Both the position numbers and the translations under genes were made by a program. From Eubacterium limosum (GTDB lineage Bacteria; Bacillota; Clostridia; Eubacteriales; Eubacteriaceae): 64,000 nucleotides of DNA. Where the stretch lies: the NCBI RefSeq assembly GCF_000807675.2, contig NZ_CP019962.1, forward strand, positions 4,358,838 to 4,422,837. Direction: 5' to 3'. Shown piece after piece: positions 9,361 to 17,312 of the stretch. The stretch's first letter is position 1. Every line of letters starts with the position of its first letter. The notes beneath the pieces are model-generated. The model did not search any database. It was not told the origin of the DNA and worked only from the letters and a program-made list of their open reading frames with translations.

Positions 9361-10073
9361 ACGCTAAAAACTCCTTTGATACAGCTTTCATCCGCATTCA
9401 GATACAGTCGGTCGAGGCCGGTGGGGGTTCCCCGGTCATCATAAATTTTGCGTTCCACCAAAAGTACCGAGTCTGTATTTTTACTGTCAATGCCCATTTT
9501 TTCCTTCAGCCATGCCTCAGGGATAATACCGTTAACGATAATCTCCTCCCTGAAATCTGTCTGAGAGCCCTTGATCATATCCTTCAGACCCGTGTAGGTC
9601 AAATCCTTCTCATCAATGGGCAGACCTCTGAAATAAGGGATAAAGCGCCTGTCATACCCAATGATTACCTCGTTCTTAAAAATATGCCAGTCCATGAAGA
9701 CAATCTTGCTCTCCCTTGAAACCTTAAGCTCGTAAACCAGGTCAATATCGGGCTTGATCATTTTAGCCTTGATCAGCTCCACCCGGTCATACCCGCCGTT
9801 GAGAATGCTGTTAATGTCCATATCAATCCGGTACAGATCAGTGGACACACCCTTGACAAAGGAGCCCTTTCCCGCCTTCGTATAGATATAGCCCTCATTC
9901 TCCAGCAGATTAAGCGTGTTTCTGACGGTCAGTCGGCTCGCACCATACTTCTCACCCAGCTTTTTTTCTGATGGGAGCATTTCATTCTGGGCATAGATCC
10001 CACCCAGTATTTTTAAGCGGATATCGTCAGCAATCTGCTGATATTTTACCGATTGGCTCTTTCTTCCATCCAT
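9357..10073 (-). CDS. GntR-family regulator with UTRA-type effector domain (first of a pair)
   Basis: An N-terminal winged helix-turn-helix (with YGASRLTVRNTLNLLENEGY and TKAGKGSFV) is followed by a UTRA-like domain, about 238 residues in all. The start chosen is ATG 10073; a GTG at 10082 in the same frame is possible. Either choice overlaps the end of the corrinoid-protein gene by about 30 bp, and neither has a strong ribosome site, which points to translational coupling. It shares only the family fold with the next gene, so the pair is not a recent duplication. The effector is probably a methylated amine or its product, by context only. Confidence 0.82.
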   Translation of the reverse strand: MDGRKSQSVKYQQIADDIRLKILGGIYAQNEMLPSEKKLGEKYGASRLTVRNTLNLLENEGYIYTKAGKGSFVKGVSTDLYRIDMDINSILNGGYDRVELIKAKMIKPDIDLVYELKVSRESKIVFMDWHIFKNEVIIGYDRRFIPYFRGLPIDEKDLTYTGLKDMIKGSQTDFREEIIVNGIIPEAWLKEKMGIDSKNTDSVLLVERKIYDDRGTPTGLDRLYLNADESCIKGVFSV

Positions 10074-10690
10074 CGTTGACACAGCTTTACACCATCCAAA
10101 ATATTATTTGCGTAACCATCTGCCCCGCAGCATCGGACAATCTCATCATCAATGAAGCTGCCCCCGAGAATAATCTTCAAATTCTGTCTCAGCCCCTCGC
10201 CTGTAATAACGTCGATGGTCCGCTTAATGTAGTCCACAGCGCTGGTCAAGACTACGCTGATTCCCAAAATATCCGGCTGATACTTGATGATATTTTTTAT
10301 AAAAATATCAGAGGAGACATCTACACCCAGGTCAATGACCTTGAAGCCTGAGATAATCGCGCCGCTTTTGAAAATCGACTTGCCGATGTCATGAATATCC
10401 GACTCTATGGTCCCCAAGAGAATCAGGCCAGAGCTGTTGGTCTGCTCGATCTGATCATAAAGATGCATCTCTTTGGAGTTAATGATCTGCTCATAGAGAA
10501 TGCCCGACATCATCAGGTCTGAGAGCGTCGCCTCCCCTGTCTCAAAGCCTTTCCCGATTTCGCCGAGCGCAAAATTGACTGCCTCGATAATTTCATAGGG
10601 CTTTATGCCGCTTCGCAGCGCCCGTTTGGTCAATTTATTGACAAGCTCCTCGTCAAGCTCTACAAAAGCAGTAATTAATTGTTCAATCAT
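10046..10690 (-). CDS. Corrinoid protein (MtaC/MtbC/MtqC-type methyl carrier)
   Basis: This 214-residue protein has a helical cap (residues 1-85, with SGIKPYEIIEAV) and a Rossmann-like cobalamin domain. The B12-binding DxHxxG motif reads DIHDIG, with the lower-ligand histidine near residue 100. ATG 10690 is preferred to longer frames because GAGG sits 6 bases upstream and homology begins there. It would accept the methyl group from the MttB-family enzymes nearby and pass it to a methyltransferase II that makes methyl-tetrahydrofolate; no such gene is in the window. It heads the unit with the two GntR genes. Confidence 0.9.
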   Translation of the reverse strand: MIEQLITAFVELDEELVNKLTKRALRSGIKPYEIIEAVNFALGEIGKGFETGEATLSDLMMSGILYEQIINSKEMHLYDQIEQTNSSGLILLGTIESDIHDIGKSIFKSGAIISGFKVIDLGVDVSSDIFIKNIIKYQPDILGISVVLTSAVDYIKRTIDVITGEGLRQNLKIILGGSFIDDEIVRCCGADGYANNILDGVKLCQRWMEERANR

Positions 10691-10720
10691 TTCCGCCTCA
10701 CTGGTATTGTAATCTTTTTT

Positions 10721-10750
10721 AGTATAACATAGCATACTCATAAAAAACAA
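10721..10750 (-). promoter_or_regulatory. Promoter of the corrinoid-protein unit with overlapping operator
   Basis: On the minus strand TTGTTT and TATACT are separated by 18 bases. The -10 lies inside a palindrome, AGTATAACATAGCATACT (10721-10738), that matches the sites in front of the mttB operon. A regulator bound here would block the -10, so repression with autoregulation is the simplest reading. Confidence 0.6.
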
Positions 10751-10773
10751 CCGCGGCAGGCTAAATTGATGAC

Positions 10774-10806
10774 AAAAAAGAACCAGCATATTCAGGGCTG
10801 GTTCTT
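10774..10806 (-). terminator. Terminator of the cobalt-transport operon
   Basis: A perfect 10-bp stem (AAGAACCAGC with GCTGGTTCTT) with a 9-base loop is followed on the minus strand by a U-run. It lies 31 bp after the cbiO stop and just before the corrinoid-gene promoter. Confidence 0.85.
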
Positions 10807-10836
10807 CTATAAATTTGAGGCTCTGTCTGCTGCCTG

Positions 10837-11670
10837 CTAGGCACCCAGCAGGTGTTTAAACGCTGTCACATCCTTCGGATAGGCCTGGTCGTCCGGGAGC
10901 ATCCCCTTTGCCACCATGGCATTGTAAACCTCCAGCATCATGGGCTTTTTCAGATTCGCCCGTCTTAGGATCTCCGCATCGTTAAAAATTTCAACTGGTG
11001 GGGCGTCGGCGATGATCTGTCCGTCGCAAAAAACAAGGGCACGCTCTGCCCAGCGGTAGGCAAAATCGACGTCGTGAGTGGAGATCAGCATGGTTTTTTC
11101 CTGAGCAGCCAGCTTCTCAAGCACCTCCTCCAGCATTTCCGCATTCAGCGGGTCCAGGGCCGCAGTGGGCTCATCAAAAACAATGACCTCGGAGTGCATG
11201 GCAATGATGTCGGCAATGGTGATCCGCTTTTTTTCTCCACCGCTCAGATAATGGGGAGGCCGGTCCTTAAAATCCGTAATGTTCATATATTCCAGAGCTT
11301 CGTCGACCCGGCGGACAACCTCTTCTCTGGGAAGCTTGAGATTCATAGGGCCAAAGGAGACCTCCCCCATGACTGTGGAGGCAATGATCTGGTTGTCCGC
11401 GTCCTGAAAAACAATCCCGATAGACTTCCGCAGCGTATTCAGATCCTTTTTATCCCGGGTTAGCTTCTGACCTTTAAAATAAATTTCGCCGCTGTCCGGT
11501 GTGAGCACGCCGTTAAGGTTCAAGAAAAAGGTCGACTTTCCAGCCCCGTTAGAGCCGATAACCGCAATACGCTCTCCCTTCCCGATGGTAACATCAATGC
11601 CGCGAAGCGCCGGCTTGTCGCTGGTGTATGCGTACTTGAGATTTTTTATTTCAATGATTGTTTCTTTCAT
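10837..11670 (-). CDS. cbiO: Cobalt ECF transporter ATPase CbiO
   Basis: A 277-residue ABC ATPase of the energy-coupling-factor type. Walker A GSNGAGKST is near residues 36-44, the Q-loop VFQDADNQI follows, the signature is LSGGEKKR and Walker B is VIVFDEPTAALD with an H-loop STHDVDFA. The start is set at ATG 11670, with AGGAGAAGG close upstream; a longer frame to 11700 would run into cbiQ. It powers import of cobalt by CbiMNQ. It is the last gene of cbiM-cbiN-cbiQ-cbiO, expressed behind a cobalamin riboswitch. Confidence 0.95.
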   Translation of the reverse strand: MKETIIEIKNLKYAYTSDKPALRGIDVTIGKGERIAVIGSNGAGKSTFFLNLNGVLTPDSGEIYFKGQKLTRDKKDLNTLRKSIGIVFQDADNQIIASTVMGEVSFGPMNLKLPREEVVRRVDEALEYMNITDFKDRPPHYLSGGEKKRITIADIIAMHSEVIVFDEPTAALDPLNAEMLEEVLEKLAAQEKTMLISTHDVDFAYRWAERALVFCDGQIIADAPPVEIFNDAEILRRANLKKPMMLEVYNAMVAKGMLPDDQAYPKDVTAFKHLLGA

Positions 11671-11681
11671 GTTGCCTTCTC

Positions 11682-12575
11682 CTAGAATTTTAAAATCCAA
11701 ACAGCCACCAGCAGCAGGACCACCAGCGCCGCAGCCATTACCTGTTCCCTGTGAAGGGGCTTCTCAGCCTCTAAAAACAGCAGATCGCCATCGTAGCACC
11801 TTGCCTCCATGGCGTCATAGTACTGGCTGGCACGCTTCATTGAAACCACAAAGAGATTGCTCATGGAGTGGCCGAAGGAATAAACCGCTGTCTTAAAATC
11901 GCAGTAGCCCAGCCGAGACTCCGCCGAGTTTTTCATTTTGGCCTGAGTGTCCATCAGAATAAAAATATACCGGTAGATCATGTTCATCAGCTCAATAACA
12001 AGCTTGGGAACGTGCACGCGGCGCAAAACCCCGAAAACCTCAGTGGACGGGGTAGACAGAGACATCATATACATGGCGCTGACTGCGCCAAAGGCCTTAC
12101 CCCATAAATACAGCGTCGTCATGAGGCTGTCGTGGGAAATATAGATATAAAAGAAGTGGCAGTTGAGGGACCAGAGTCCCAGAGGCTCGTTTGAAAAATT
12201 GAAGAGGATGGCTATACTCCCAAGTATGAGAAACGCCACCGGCACTCTCAGAAAGCTCAGGTAATCCCTGAAGTGCACGCCTCCCATAACCACTGTAATA
12301 AAGGCTGTGATCAAAATAACCAGAGCCGACACATAAAGGTTATTGGCAATGACACAAATGAGCAGAAGCAGCAGGGAGAACCCTACCTTAAAGCTGGGAT
12401 TCCAGCCGTTGATCTTTGAATTGTAGGCGAGCACATCAATGGAAAAAACCGCCCCGCCGTGGGAATGGCCATGATGCCCGCCGTGTCTGTGGGCGCACTC
12501 CCGGTGGCGCAGCCAGTATACCAGGCCACACACACACAGAACTGCAAGTGCTACTAAAAATACCTTCACGAACAA
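11682..12575 (-). CDS. cbiQ: Cobalt ECF transporter transmembrane protein CbiQ with histidine-rich N-terminal insert
   Basis: This 297-residue membrane protein is the EcfT-type coupling subunit, with the characteristic helical block near residues 190-235 and a C-terminal membrane segment. Unusually, it starts with an additional membrane helix (residues 1-21) and then a loop with eight histidines in eighteen residues (HRECAHRHGGHHGHSHGG) before the ordinary CbiQ core begins near residue 45. Such a loop could bind Co or Ni at the membrane surface; this is inferred from composition. It is separated from cbiN by 75 bp that include a terminator-like hairpin. Confidence 0.92.
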   Translation of the reverse strand: MFVKVFLVALAVLCVCGLVYWLRHRECAHRHGGHHGHSHGGAVFSIDVLAYNSKINGWNPSFKVGFSLLLLLICVIANNLYVSALVILITAFITVVMGGVHFRDYLSFLRVPVAFLILGSIAILFNFSNEPLGLWSLNCHFFYIYISHDSLMTTLYLWGKAFGAVSAMYMMSLSTPSTEVFGVLRRVHVPKLVIELMNMIYRYIFILMDTQAKMKNSAESRLGYCDFKTAVYSFGHSMSNLFVVSMKRASQYYDAMEARCYDGDLLFLEAEKPLHREQVMAAALVVLLLVAVWILKF

Positions 12576-12612
12576 GCTCCTTTACTCTAAGGAATTTTTT
12601 TACGCTTAATCA

Positions 12613-12634
12613 TAAAAAGAGGGCAGGTTGCCCT
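12613..12634 (-). terminator. Possible attenuator between cbiN and cbiQ
   Basis: On the minus strand GGGCA-ACC-TGCCC is followed by TCTTTTT, a short intrinsic-terminator shape inside the operon. It may lower cbiQO expression relative to cbiMN. The stem is only 5 bp, so the call is tentative. Confidence 0.4.
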
Positions 12635-12650
12635 ACCCCCGGAAATGCGG

Positions 12651-12971
12651 TTACAGCTCTGAATCTTCTTTGCCGAGCTTTTTGCGCTCTACCAGACGGC
12701 CCATGAAAAAGGCCAGAATGCCAACGCCGATACCGGTCTGGAGACAGAAGATCAGTGATTCAACCTCACCTGGCAGTTCACCGTTGATCAGTGTTTCGAG
12801 CACTGGTGTAAACCAAGGCTCATATTCGCCGCCCTGAATTTCTTCGATCATGGTGCTTCCTGCATCATCGGAGCCGCCGAACTCAGCGCCCTGAAGGGCA
12901 AAGAGCGGAACAACCACCAAAAGTGCGACGATTACCAGCAGAACAATGACTAATTTTTTATTTTTGCTCAT
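12651..12971 (-). CDS. cbiN: Cobalt transport protein CbiN
   Basis: This 106-residue protein has two membrane helices (about 7-26 and 76-93) flanking an external loop with the typical CbiN blocks FGGSDDAGS and YEPWFTPVLE. CbiN assists metal loading of CbiM. It starts one base after the cbiM stop, so translation is tightly coupled. Confidence 0.94.
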   Translation of the reverse strand: MSKNKKLVIVLLVIVALLVVVPLFALQGAEFGGSDDAGSTMIEEIQGGEYEPWFTPVLETLINGELPGEVESLIFCLQTGIGVGILAFFMGRLVERKKLGKEDSEL

Positions 12972-12972
12972 C

Positions 12973-13725
12973 TTACGCTTCCTCCGCTGCTAAAAATCCA
13001 ATTGATTTTAACTCTGGGCTCGCATAGGTTTCCAGAGCAATGACAATAATAACCGTTAAAATCCCTTCAATAATGGCCAGCGGCAGCTGTGTAGGGGCAA
13101 ACACACCCAGGAACTTAACAGCAGAAGCTGCCACGCCGCCTGTTTCTGAGGGATAGGCAAAAGCCAGCTGGATACTGGTAACACAGTAGGTAAACAAATC
13201 TCCGATGCAGGCTGCCAAAAACACCCCAATTTTGCGGTTTACCTTCATTTTCTGGCACAGCTTGTAGATCCCAAAGGATACAAAGGGGCCTGCGATGGCC
13301 ATGGAGAAAGTGTTGGCGCCAAGGGTGGTGAGACCACCGTGAGCCAGAAGGATCGCCTGGAATAACAATACGATAATCCCCAGAATACTGACTGCGCTGG
13401 GTCCGAATAAAATGGCGCCCAGGCCTGTACCTGTCATATGCGAACAGCTGCCCGTAACGGATGGAATCTTTAAAGAAGAGATCACGAAGATAAATGCGCC
13501 CGCCATCGCAAGTAAGGTGATCGCTCTTCTGTTGCCTGTCAGAGTCTTTTTAATGGAGAAAAAGCCGGCCGCCAGAAAAGGTATACATAAGACACCCCAC
13601 ATAATGCAGTAGCCAACCGGTAAGTAGCCTTCCATGATGTGCATCGCGTTTGCCGCGGGCACAATGCCAAAGACCAGCGCCCATGCCCCAAGCATGGTCA
13701 CAACTTGTTTTTGTCTCTTTGTCAT
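12973..13725 (-). CDS. cbiM: Cobalt ECF transporter substrate-capture protein CbiM
   Basis: This 250-residue protein has a cleavable signal peptide (about 1-27, ending AANA) followed by MHIMEGYLP. Exposure of that Met-His amino terminus is known to be needed for metal binding in CbiM. About seven membrane segments follow, with the conserved [18 protein letters not shown] block near 92-109. First gene of the operon, placed behind a cobalamin riboswitch and terminator, so it is expected to be switched off when cobalamin is plentiful. Confidence 0.95.
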   Translation of the reverse strand: MTKRQKQVVTMLGAWALVFGIVPAANAMHIMEGYLPVGYCIMWGVLCIPFLAAGFFSIKKTLTGNRRAITLLAMAGAFIFVISSLKIPSVTGSCSHMTGTGLGAILFGPSAVSILGIIVLLFQAILLAHGGLTTLGANTFSMAIAGPFVSFGIYKLCQKMKVNRKIGVFLAACIGDLFTYCVTSIQLAFAYPSETGGVAASAVKFLGVFAPTQLPLAIIEGILTVIIVIALETYASPELKSIGFLAAEEA

Positions 13726-13764
13726 TTTCTACCTCCTCAAACTTGTTCCCAACGTACTTTTCCA

Positions 13765-13797
13765 TAAAAAAATCGCTCATCAAAAAAGATAAGCGAT
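13765..13797 (-). terminator. Riboswitch expression-platform terminator
   Basis: On the minus strand ATCGCTTATC and GATGAGCGAT pair around a six-base loop and are followed by seven U residues, 40 bp upstream of cbiM. It lies downstream of the aptamer and is the likely transcription-termination switch. Confidence 0.85.
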
Positions 13798-13824
13798 GAA
13801 AGTACGAAATGGGTGTGCCAAAGA

Positions 13825-14000
13825 TACACACAGCCTCGTCCTTACATTCAGTTATCTCTCGTAACCAAATGCAGCTTAAAATCCTATGGTCAGCAATCTG
13901 ACTTGACTTTCGTCTTACAGCGGCGGGACCGTTTGGGATTTTCACCCAATTGTGCTCAAACCATCGTGAGGCCGATGGACAACCACAGGACAATAATAAC
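13825..14000 (-). ncRNA. Cobalamin (B12) riboswitch
   Basis: The minus-strand leader of cbiM contains hallmark aptamer segments in order: GGGTGAAAATCCC, ACGGTCCCGCCGCTGTAAG (B12-box region, 13914-13932), GTCAGATTGCTGACC and a 3' segment near 13831-13870. A strong promoter lies immediately upstream and a U-tailed hairpin immediately downstream. It senses adenosyl- or related cobalamins and reduces cobalt uptake when the cofactor is abundant. Boundaries are approximate, within about 15 bases. Confidence 0.9.
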
Positions 14001-14018
14001 AATGCCGAATTTACATTT

Positions 14019-14047
14019 ATTATATGCTTGCAAGCCTGTTTTGTCAA
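14019..14047 (-). promoter_or_regulatory. Consensus promoter of the cbi operon
   Basis: The minus strand reads TTGACA (14047-14042), a 17-base spacer and TATAAT (14024-14019), a perfect sigma-A consensus. Transcription would start near 14012, just before the aptamer. Confidence 0.88.
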
Positions 14048-14086
14048 TACCTCTGTTGCATTTATTTGAAAGCCATCAGCACCTCT

Positions 14087-14112
14087 TATACCCGTACCCC
14101 TTATGGGTATAC
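14087..14112. promoter_or_regulatory. GC-tract inverted repeat upstream of the cbi promoter
   Basis: TACCCCTTATGGGTA (14095-14109) is a near-perfect palindrome, extended by TATACCC (14087-14093). A C4/G3 inverted repeat flanked by TA is the look of CsoR/RcnR-family operators. It sits about 40 bp upstream of the -35 and could give metal control in addition to the riboswitch. No CsoR-family gene is in the window. Confidence 0.35.
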
Positions 14113-14145
14113 TTTGGCGCAACTAACTTTATTACTTATCTCTTA

Positions 14146-14856
14146 CTAAAGTTTCGTGTCTGCCTGTACCGACAAACTGATCTCAAATACAGGGGTGATC
14201 TCAAAAGTAAAACGGCCGACAACCTGCCTTGACCTTTCGATATTTTCACGGATATAGTCCGCATCGGTGAAAAGAAAGCTGTAATAGTCAAAAAAGAACC
14301 AGTCGACAGCATCCTGGAGCTCCAGATCAATCTGCTTTTCAAGCACATCTCTGAAAACCTGAATCTCCATTCCAACCGTCAGAGATTTCAGATACTCAAA
14401 ATACCTGCGTTCCTTCAGCCTTGGGTTAATACCCGCGTATGCCTCGCTTTCAAGCTCAAGGTTAAAAAAATAGTCCCGCAGATCAAGCATGCTTCTTGCG
14501 AACAGCGGCAGTTTTGAGACCTCCGCGTAAAACCGCATGACAGAGGTATCTGTAAACAGCGCCTTAAAATACGCCCGATAGCCAATCATATCCAACAGCA
14601 GCCCCCGGGGCAGACTGCCCAGCTCAGCCGTCTGCTCATCCACACAGAAAACAACATCGTTGCAAAAGTCCTTATAAATCTGGACCGCCAGGTTCTCCTT
14701 CGCCCCAAAATAATAGTTTAAAAGGCCCTGCTTTGTTCTGGCATCGGTAATGATATCCTTGACCGTTGTCTTATCATAGCCCTTCTGGTAAAAAATCTTT
14801 TTGGCGCTCCGGTAAAGGCTCTCCTTTGTCTCGAGACCATTTTTATAGTTTGCCAT
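14146..14856 (-). CDS. TetR-family regulator divergent from a UroD-family gene
   Basis: This 236-residue protein has an N-terminal TetR helix-turn-helix (residues 10-57, with YDKTTVKDIITDARTKQGLL followed by NYYFGAKENL) and a helical ligand domain. GGAGGAG precedes ATG 14856. It is divergent from 15019-16176; the shared gap has a consensus promoter facing right and a palindrome TTGAACGTATTCAA overlapping its -10. The simplest reading is repression of the UroD-family gene until a substrate is sensed. Confidence 0.88.
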   Translation of the reverse strand: MANYKNGLETKESLYRSAKKIFYQKGYDKTTVKDIITDARTKQGLLNYYFGAKENLAVQIYKDFCNDVVFCVDEQTAELGSLPRGLLLDMIGYRAYFKALFTDTSVMRFYAEVSKLPLFARSMLDLRDYFFNLELESEAYAGINPRLKERRYFEYLKSLTVGMEIQVFRDVLEKQIDLELQDAVDWFFFDYYSFLFTDADYIRENIERSRQVVGRFTFEITPVFEISLSVQADTKL

Positions 14857-14925
14857 GGCTCCTCCACGTTTTTTATTTTATTATAGCACCCGCCGTAAAA
14901 AAAATAAAGAAATGAATTTTGAACG

Positions 14926-14966
14926 TTGACAAATTTTAGAAAAGGGTGTATATTGAACGTATTCAA
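14926..14966 (+). promoter_or_regulatory. Promoter and TetR-type operator of the UroD-family gene
   Basis: TTGACA (14926-14931), 17 bases, TATATT (14949-14954). A palindrome, TTGAA-CGTA-TTCAA (14953-14966), overlaps the -10 and the start site. A related half, TTTTGAACG, lies at 14917-14925. This placement suits a repressor. Confidence 0.72.
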
Positions 14967-15018
14967 AATATGTGCACATTTTGTTTAAATCTGTAAAAAA
15001 TAAGGGAGAAAAAATAAA

Positions 15019-16176
15019 ATGGAAAACGCTCAGGCAAAGCTCGATAATTTTATGCGCGGCGTTCGCGGCGAAAAAATGGACTATGTTCCCATTATGATGG
15101 ACTTTGAGCCCACCTATATCTGTGAATATACAAAACGGGACTGTATTCGTTCCTTCTGGGATTACGACGGCTTCATCAAAGGCTATGATCAGGTTATGAA
15201 GGACTTCGACATCGACCTGACCCAAAGTGTGGTCTTTATGCCGCCTCAGAAAAATGCCCTGCTGGGTTCAAAGGTTTGGATTCAAAACCGTGTCAACGGC
15301 TATATGCAGCATCCGGAGGTAACCTCACTGCTTCCAGAGGAATACCCCGAACTCATCGAAGACCCCATCCACTGCATTGCATCCCGCGTGCTGCCCAGGA
15401 TGTACACCGAACTGGGGCGTGAAGCCCCCTACTGTACCATGGCTTTTGCCAAAGCGCTTCTCTATGAAAAGAATCAGGTACACCATTTCTATGATCAGAT
15501 TTTTGAAAAAACCATGGCTAATGGCGCTCTGCTCTACTATGGCACCATGTTCTATGCCCCCTTCGACCTTCTGGCCGACCATCTGCGGGGCATCACCCAG
15601 ATTTCCATGGACCTGCGGCGCAGAAAAGACGACGTCGAAGCCGCCTGCGACGCGCTGCTAAACGTCATGGCCCGCTATGTCGAAACCACCAGTATGGCGG
15701 ATGAAAGCGGCTTCCCGCTAGCCTGCACCTGGTCACATTTGCCGCCAATGATTAACCAGAAGCAGTTTGAACGCTTTTACTGGCCTACCTTCAAAAAGCT
15801 GTGCGAAATGCTGACCGACAAGGGCGTTACCCTTTATATAAACTTCCAGGGCGACTACCGCGACGGCCGCTTCTTCGATTTTTATCAGGAGCTGCCCAAG
15901 GATAAAATTGTCATTGCAGTGGAATACCAGGATTTTGAACAGGCGACGGCCACCCTTGGTCAGGACCACATGCTCAGCTGCTCCTATCCGCTGAACTACT
16001 TTTCAGATTACTCCACCGAGGCGTGTATTGACAAAGCCCGCGAGCTCATGGATATCGGCATGGAAAATGGCCGCTTTTACTTTGGGCTGAACAAATCCGC
16101 TCTGGATTTTCATGACGCCGACCCGGATAAGCTGAAGGCTGTATTGAATTTCGTCCGCGAGTACGGACAGTATTGA
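15019..16176 (+). CDS. Uroporphyrinogen decarboxylase (UroD)-family protein, putative methyltransferase, copy A
   Basis: This 385-residue protein has the UroD TIM-barrel pattern. Acetogens use this superfamily for corrinoid-linked methyl transfer (MtaA/MtbA-like enzymes and relatives), while true haem-pathway HemE is shorter and has a different N-terminus. The HxC...C zinc motif of MtaA is not evident; the C-terminal region has LSCSYPLN and FGLNKSALDF. The role as an O- or N-demethylase component is therefore an inference from family and host. It is the first gene of a rightward operon with a 44-residue mini-protein (8 bp downstream) and a DUF1097 membrane protein, controlled by a divergent TetR. 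Confidence 0.82.
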   Translation: MENAQAKLDNFMRGVRGEKMDYVPIMMDFEPTYICEYTKRDCIRSFWDYDGFIKGYDQVMKDFDIDLTQSVVFMPPQKNALLGSKVWIQNRVNGYMQHPEVTSLLPEEYPELIEDPIHCIASRVLPRMYTELGREAPYCTMAFAKALLYEKNQVHHFYDQIFEKTMANGALLYYGTMFYAPFDLLADHLRGITQISMDLRRRKDDVEAACDALLNVMARYVETTSMADESGFPLACTWSHLPPMINQKQFERFYWPTFKKLCEMLTDKGVTLYINFQGDYRDGRFFDFYQELPKDKIVIAVEYQDFEQATATLGQDHMLSCSYPLNYFSDYSTEACIDKARELMDIGMENGRFYFGLNKSALDFHDADPDKLKAVLNFVREYGQY

Positions 16177-16184
16177 GGTGAAAC

Positions 16185-16319
16185 ATGAAAGATCAATTAA
16201 CACAGTTGGACAGAGAAATTGTTGAGAGCTACCCCGAAGAATACCGCCCCATGATTGAAAGCAATCTTGAGGTAACAGAGACTGAGCTGGAAATGTTTAT
16301 TCTCAGCCTGATCATGTAA
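16185..16319 (+). CDS. 44-residue acidic mini-protein following UroD-family gene A
   Basis: A short frame with a good ribosome site (GAGGTG six bases upstream of ATG 16185). It encodes 44 residues, beginning MKDQLTQLDREIV and ending MFILSLIM, acidic in the middle and hydrophobic at the end. It follows the UroD-family stop by 8 bp and precedes the DUF1097 gene by 6 bp, so it is embedded in the operon. A 41-residue mini-protein occupies the same place behind the second UroD-family gene (28748-28873). I do not recognise a family. A small regulatory or complex-stabilising subunit is one possibility. Confidence 0.7.
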   Translation: MKDQLTQLDREIVESYPEEYRPMIESNLEVTETELEMFILSLIM

Positions 16320-16325
16320 GGCACC

Positions 16326-16868
16326 ATGGAAACAAAAGTTTACTGGTGGATTAACGGCACAGCACTCGGTCTTTTTGTGGCAACGGCTTTTGTAATCATC
16401 ACCCATTCGCCGTTTTCCGGCCTTCTGGCCATGTTTTTCATCGGATTGGGTTTGACCTTCGCCAAAGGCGCAAAGCCCGAAAAAACGCCAAATTACCTCT
16501 TCTCGGCCCTATCCGGCATTTTGTGGGCGCTGGTTTATTTCTGGATGGATGGAGCACTCAAAGCGCTTGGCCTGGGCCCGGACCTTTCGCTCTGGATCGG
16601 CATGTTTGTTTTTTCAGTGGTAACCGTCGTGGTGCATTTTATCCCGCTGAAAAACACCTGGTTTAATGAGCTGCCCCACGCTTATGGCGCCATCACCTCG
16701 GTATTTATCATGGGGACCAGACAGATCCCCGGCATTATCTGCGTCATGCTGTCCGGCATCCTGACCGCCGTGGTCTGCGGCGTGATCAGCACTCGGCTGA
16801 CAAAGAAGATCATGGACTATAAAAAAACCGCGCCCCGGGAAGTCGGGTCAGGCGGCGAACCGCAATAA
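16326..16868 (+). CDS. DUF1097-type membrane protein
   Basis: This 180-residue protein has about five hydrophobic segments and short charged ends. The pattern, with an ELPHAYGAI block near residue 116, matches DUF1097/YcdZ-like membrane proteins of unknown function. It is third in the operon with the UroD-family gene, so transport or sensing of the substrate is plausible but unproven. Confidence 0.7.
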   Translation: METKVYWWINGTALGLFVATAFVIITHSPFSGLLAMFFIGLGLTFAKGAKPEKTPNYLFSALSGILWALVYFWMDGALKALGLGPDLSLWIGMFVFSVVTVVVHFIPLKNTWFNELPHAYGAITSVFIMGTRQIPGIICVMLSGILTAVVCGVISTRLTKKIMDYKKTAPREVGSGGEPQ

Positions 16869-16897
16869 AAGAAGCCCCCGGTACCCGGGGGCTTCTT
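16869..16897. terminator. Bidirectional terminator
   Basis: AAGAAGCCCCCGG and CCGGGGGCTTCTT form a perfect GC-rich palindrome between two convergent genes (DUF1097 and glyoxalase). The outer A/T bases give a short U-run in either direction. Confidence 0.85.
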
Positions 16898-16911
16898 ACT
16901 GTACGCTGTAC

Positions 16912-17298
16912 TTATTTCAGGCGGATAATTTCAATTTTATACCCATCTGGGTCCTTGATGAAATAGTAGCTTTTAACGCCGTTATCCAGGCCGCTGAGGT
17001 CAGTAACGTCATAGCCCTTGGCTTTGTGTTCTTCATGGCTGGCTTCCAGGTCTTCGACCTCTACCGCCAGGTGTCCATAGCCATCGCCAATGACATAAGG
17101 CTTTTCAGGGTCGTAGTTGTAGGTGAGCTCCAGGGTGAAATCGGTCTGGCCGTCACCCAGGTATACCAGGGTAAACTTGCCTTCCGGCTTGTCCTTTCTG
17201 CGGACTTCCTTAAAGCCCAGTGCATCCTGATAGAATGCCAGTGATTTTTCAAGATCCATTACACGGATCATGGTATGTGCCATACGGTATTTTCCCAT
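16912..17298 (-). CDS. Lactoylglutathione lyase-like (glyoxalase I / VOC) protein
   Basis: This 128-residue vicinal-oxygen-chelate protein has two paired beta-alpha-beta-beta-beta modules. Metal ligands expected for glyoxalase I are visible: the N-terminal His in MAHTMIRV, Glu in FTLELTYN, His in YGHLAVEVED and Glu in YKIEIIRL. Length and motifs fit bacterial GloA, which converts the methylglyoxal-thiol hemithioacetal to the lactoyl thioester. Clostridial members may use thiols other than glutathione. Confidence 0.88.
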   Translation of the reverse strand: MGKYRMAHTMIRVMDLEKSLAFYQDALGFKEVRRKDKPEGKFTLVYLGDGQTDFTLELTYNYDPEKPYVIGDGYGHLAVEVEDLEASHEEHKAKGYDVTDLSGLDNGVKSYYFIKDPDGYKIEIIRLK

Positions 17299-17312
17299 AA
17301 TGTTGTTCCTCC

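Noticed and set aside
13550-14122. A 190-codon leftward frame overlapping cbiM and its leader
   Set aside because: It translates the cobalamin riboswitch and its terminator, and the cbiM part is out of frame. The RNA features explain the sequence.
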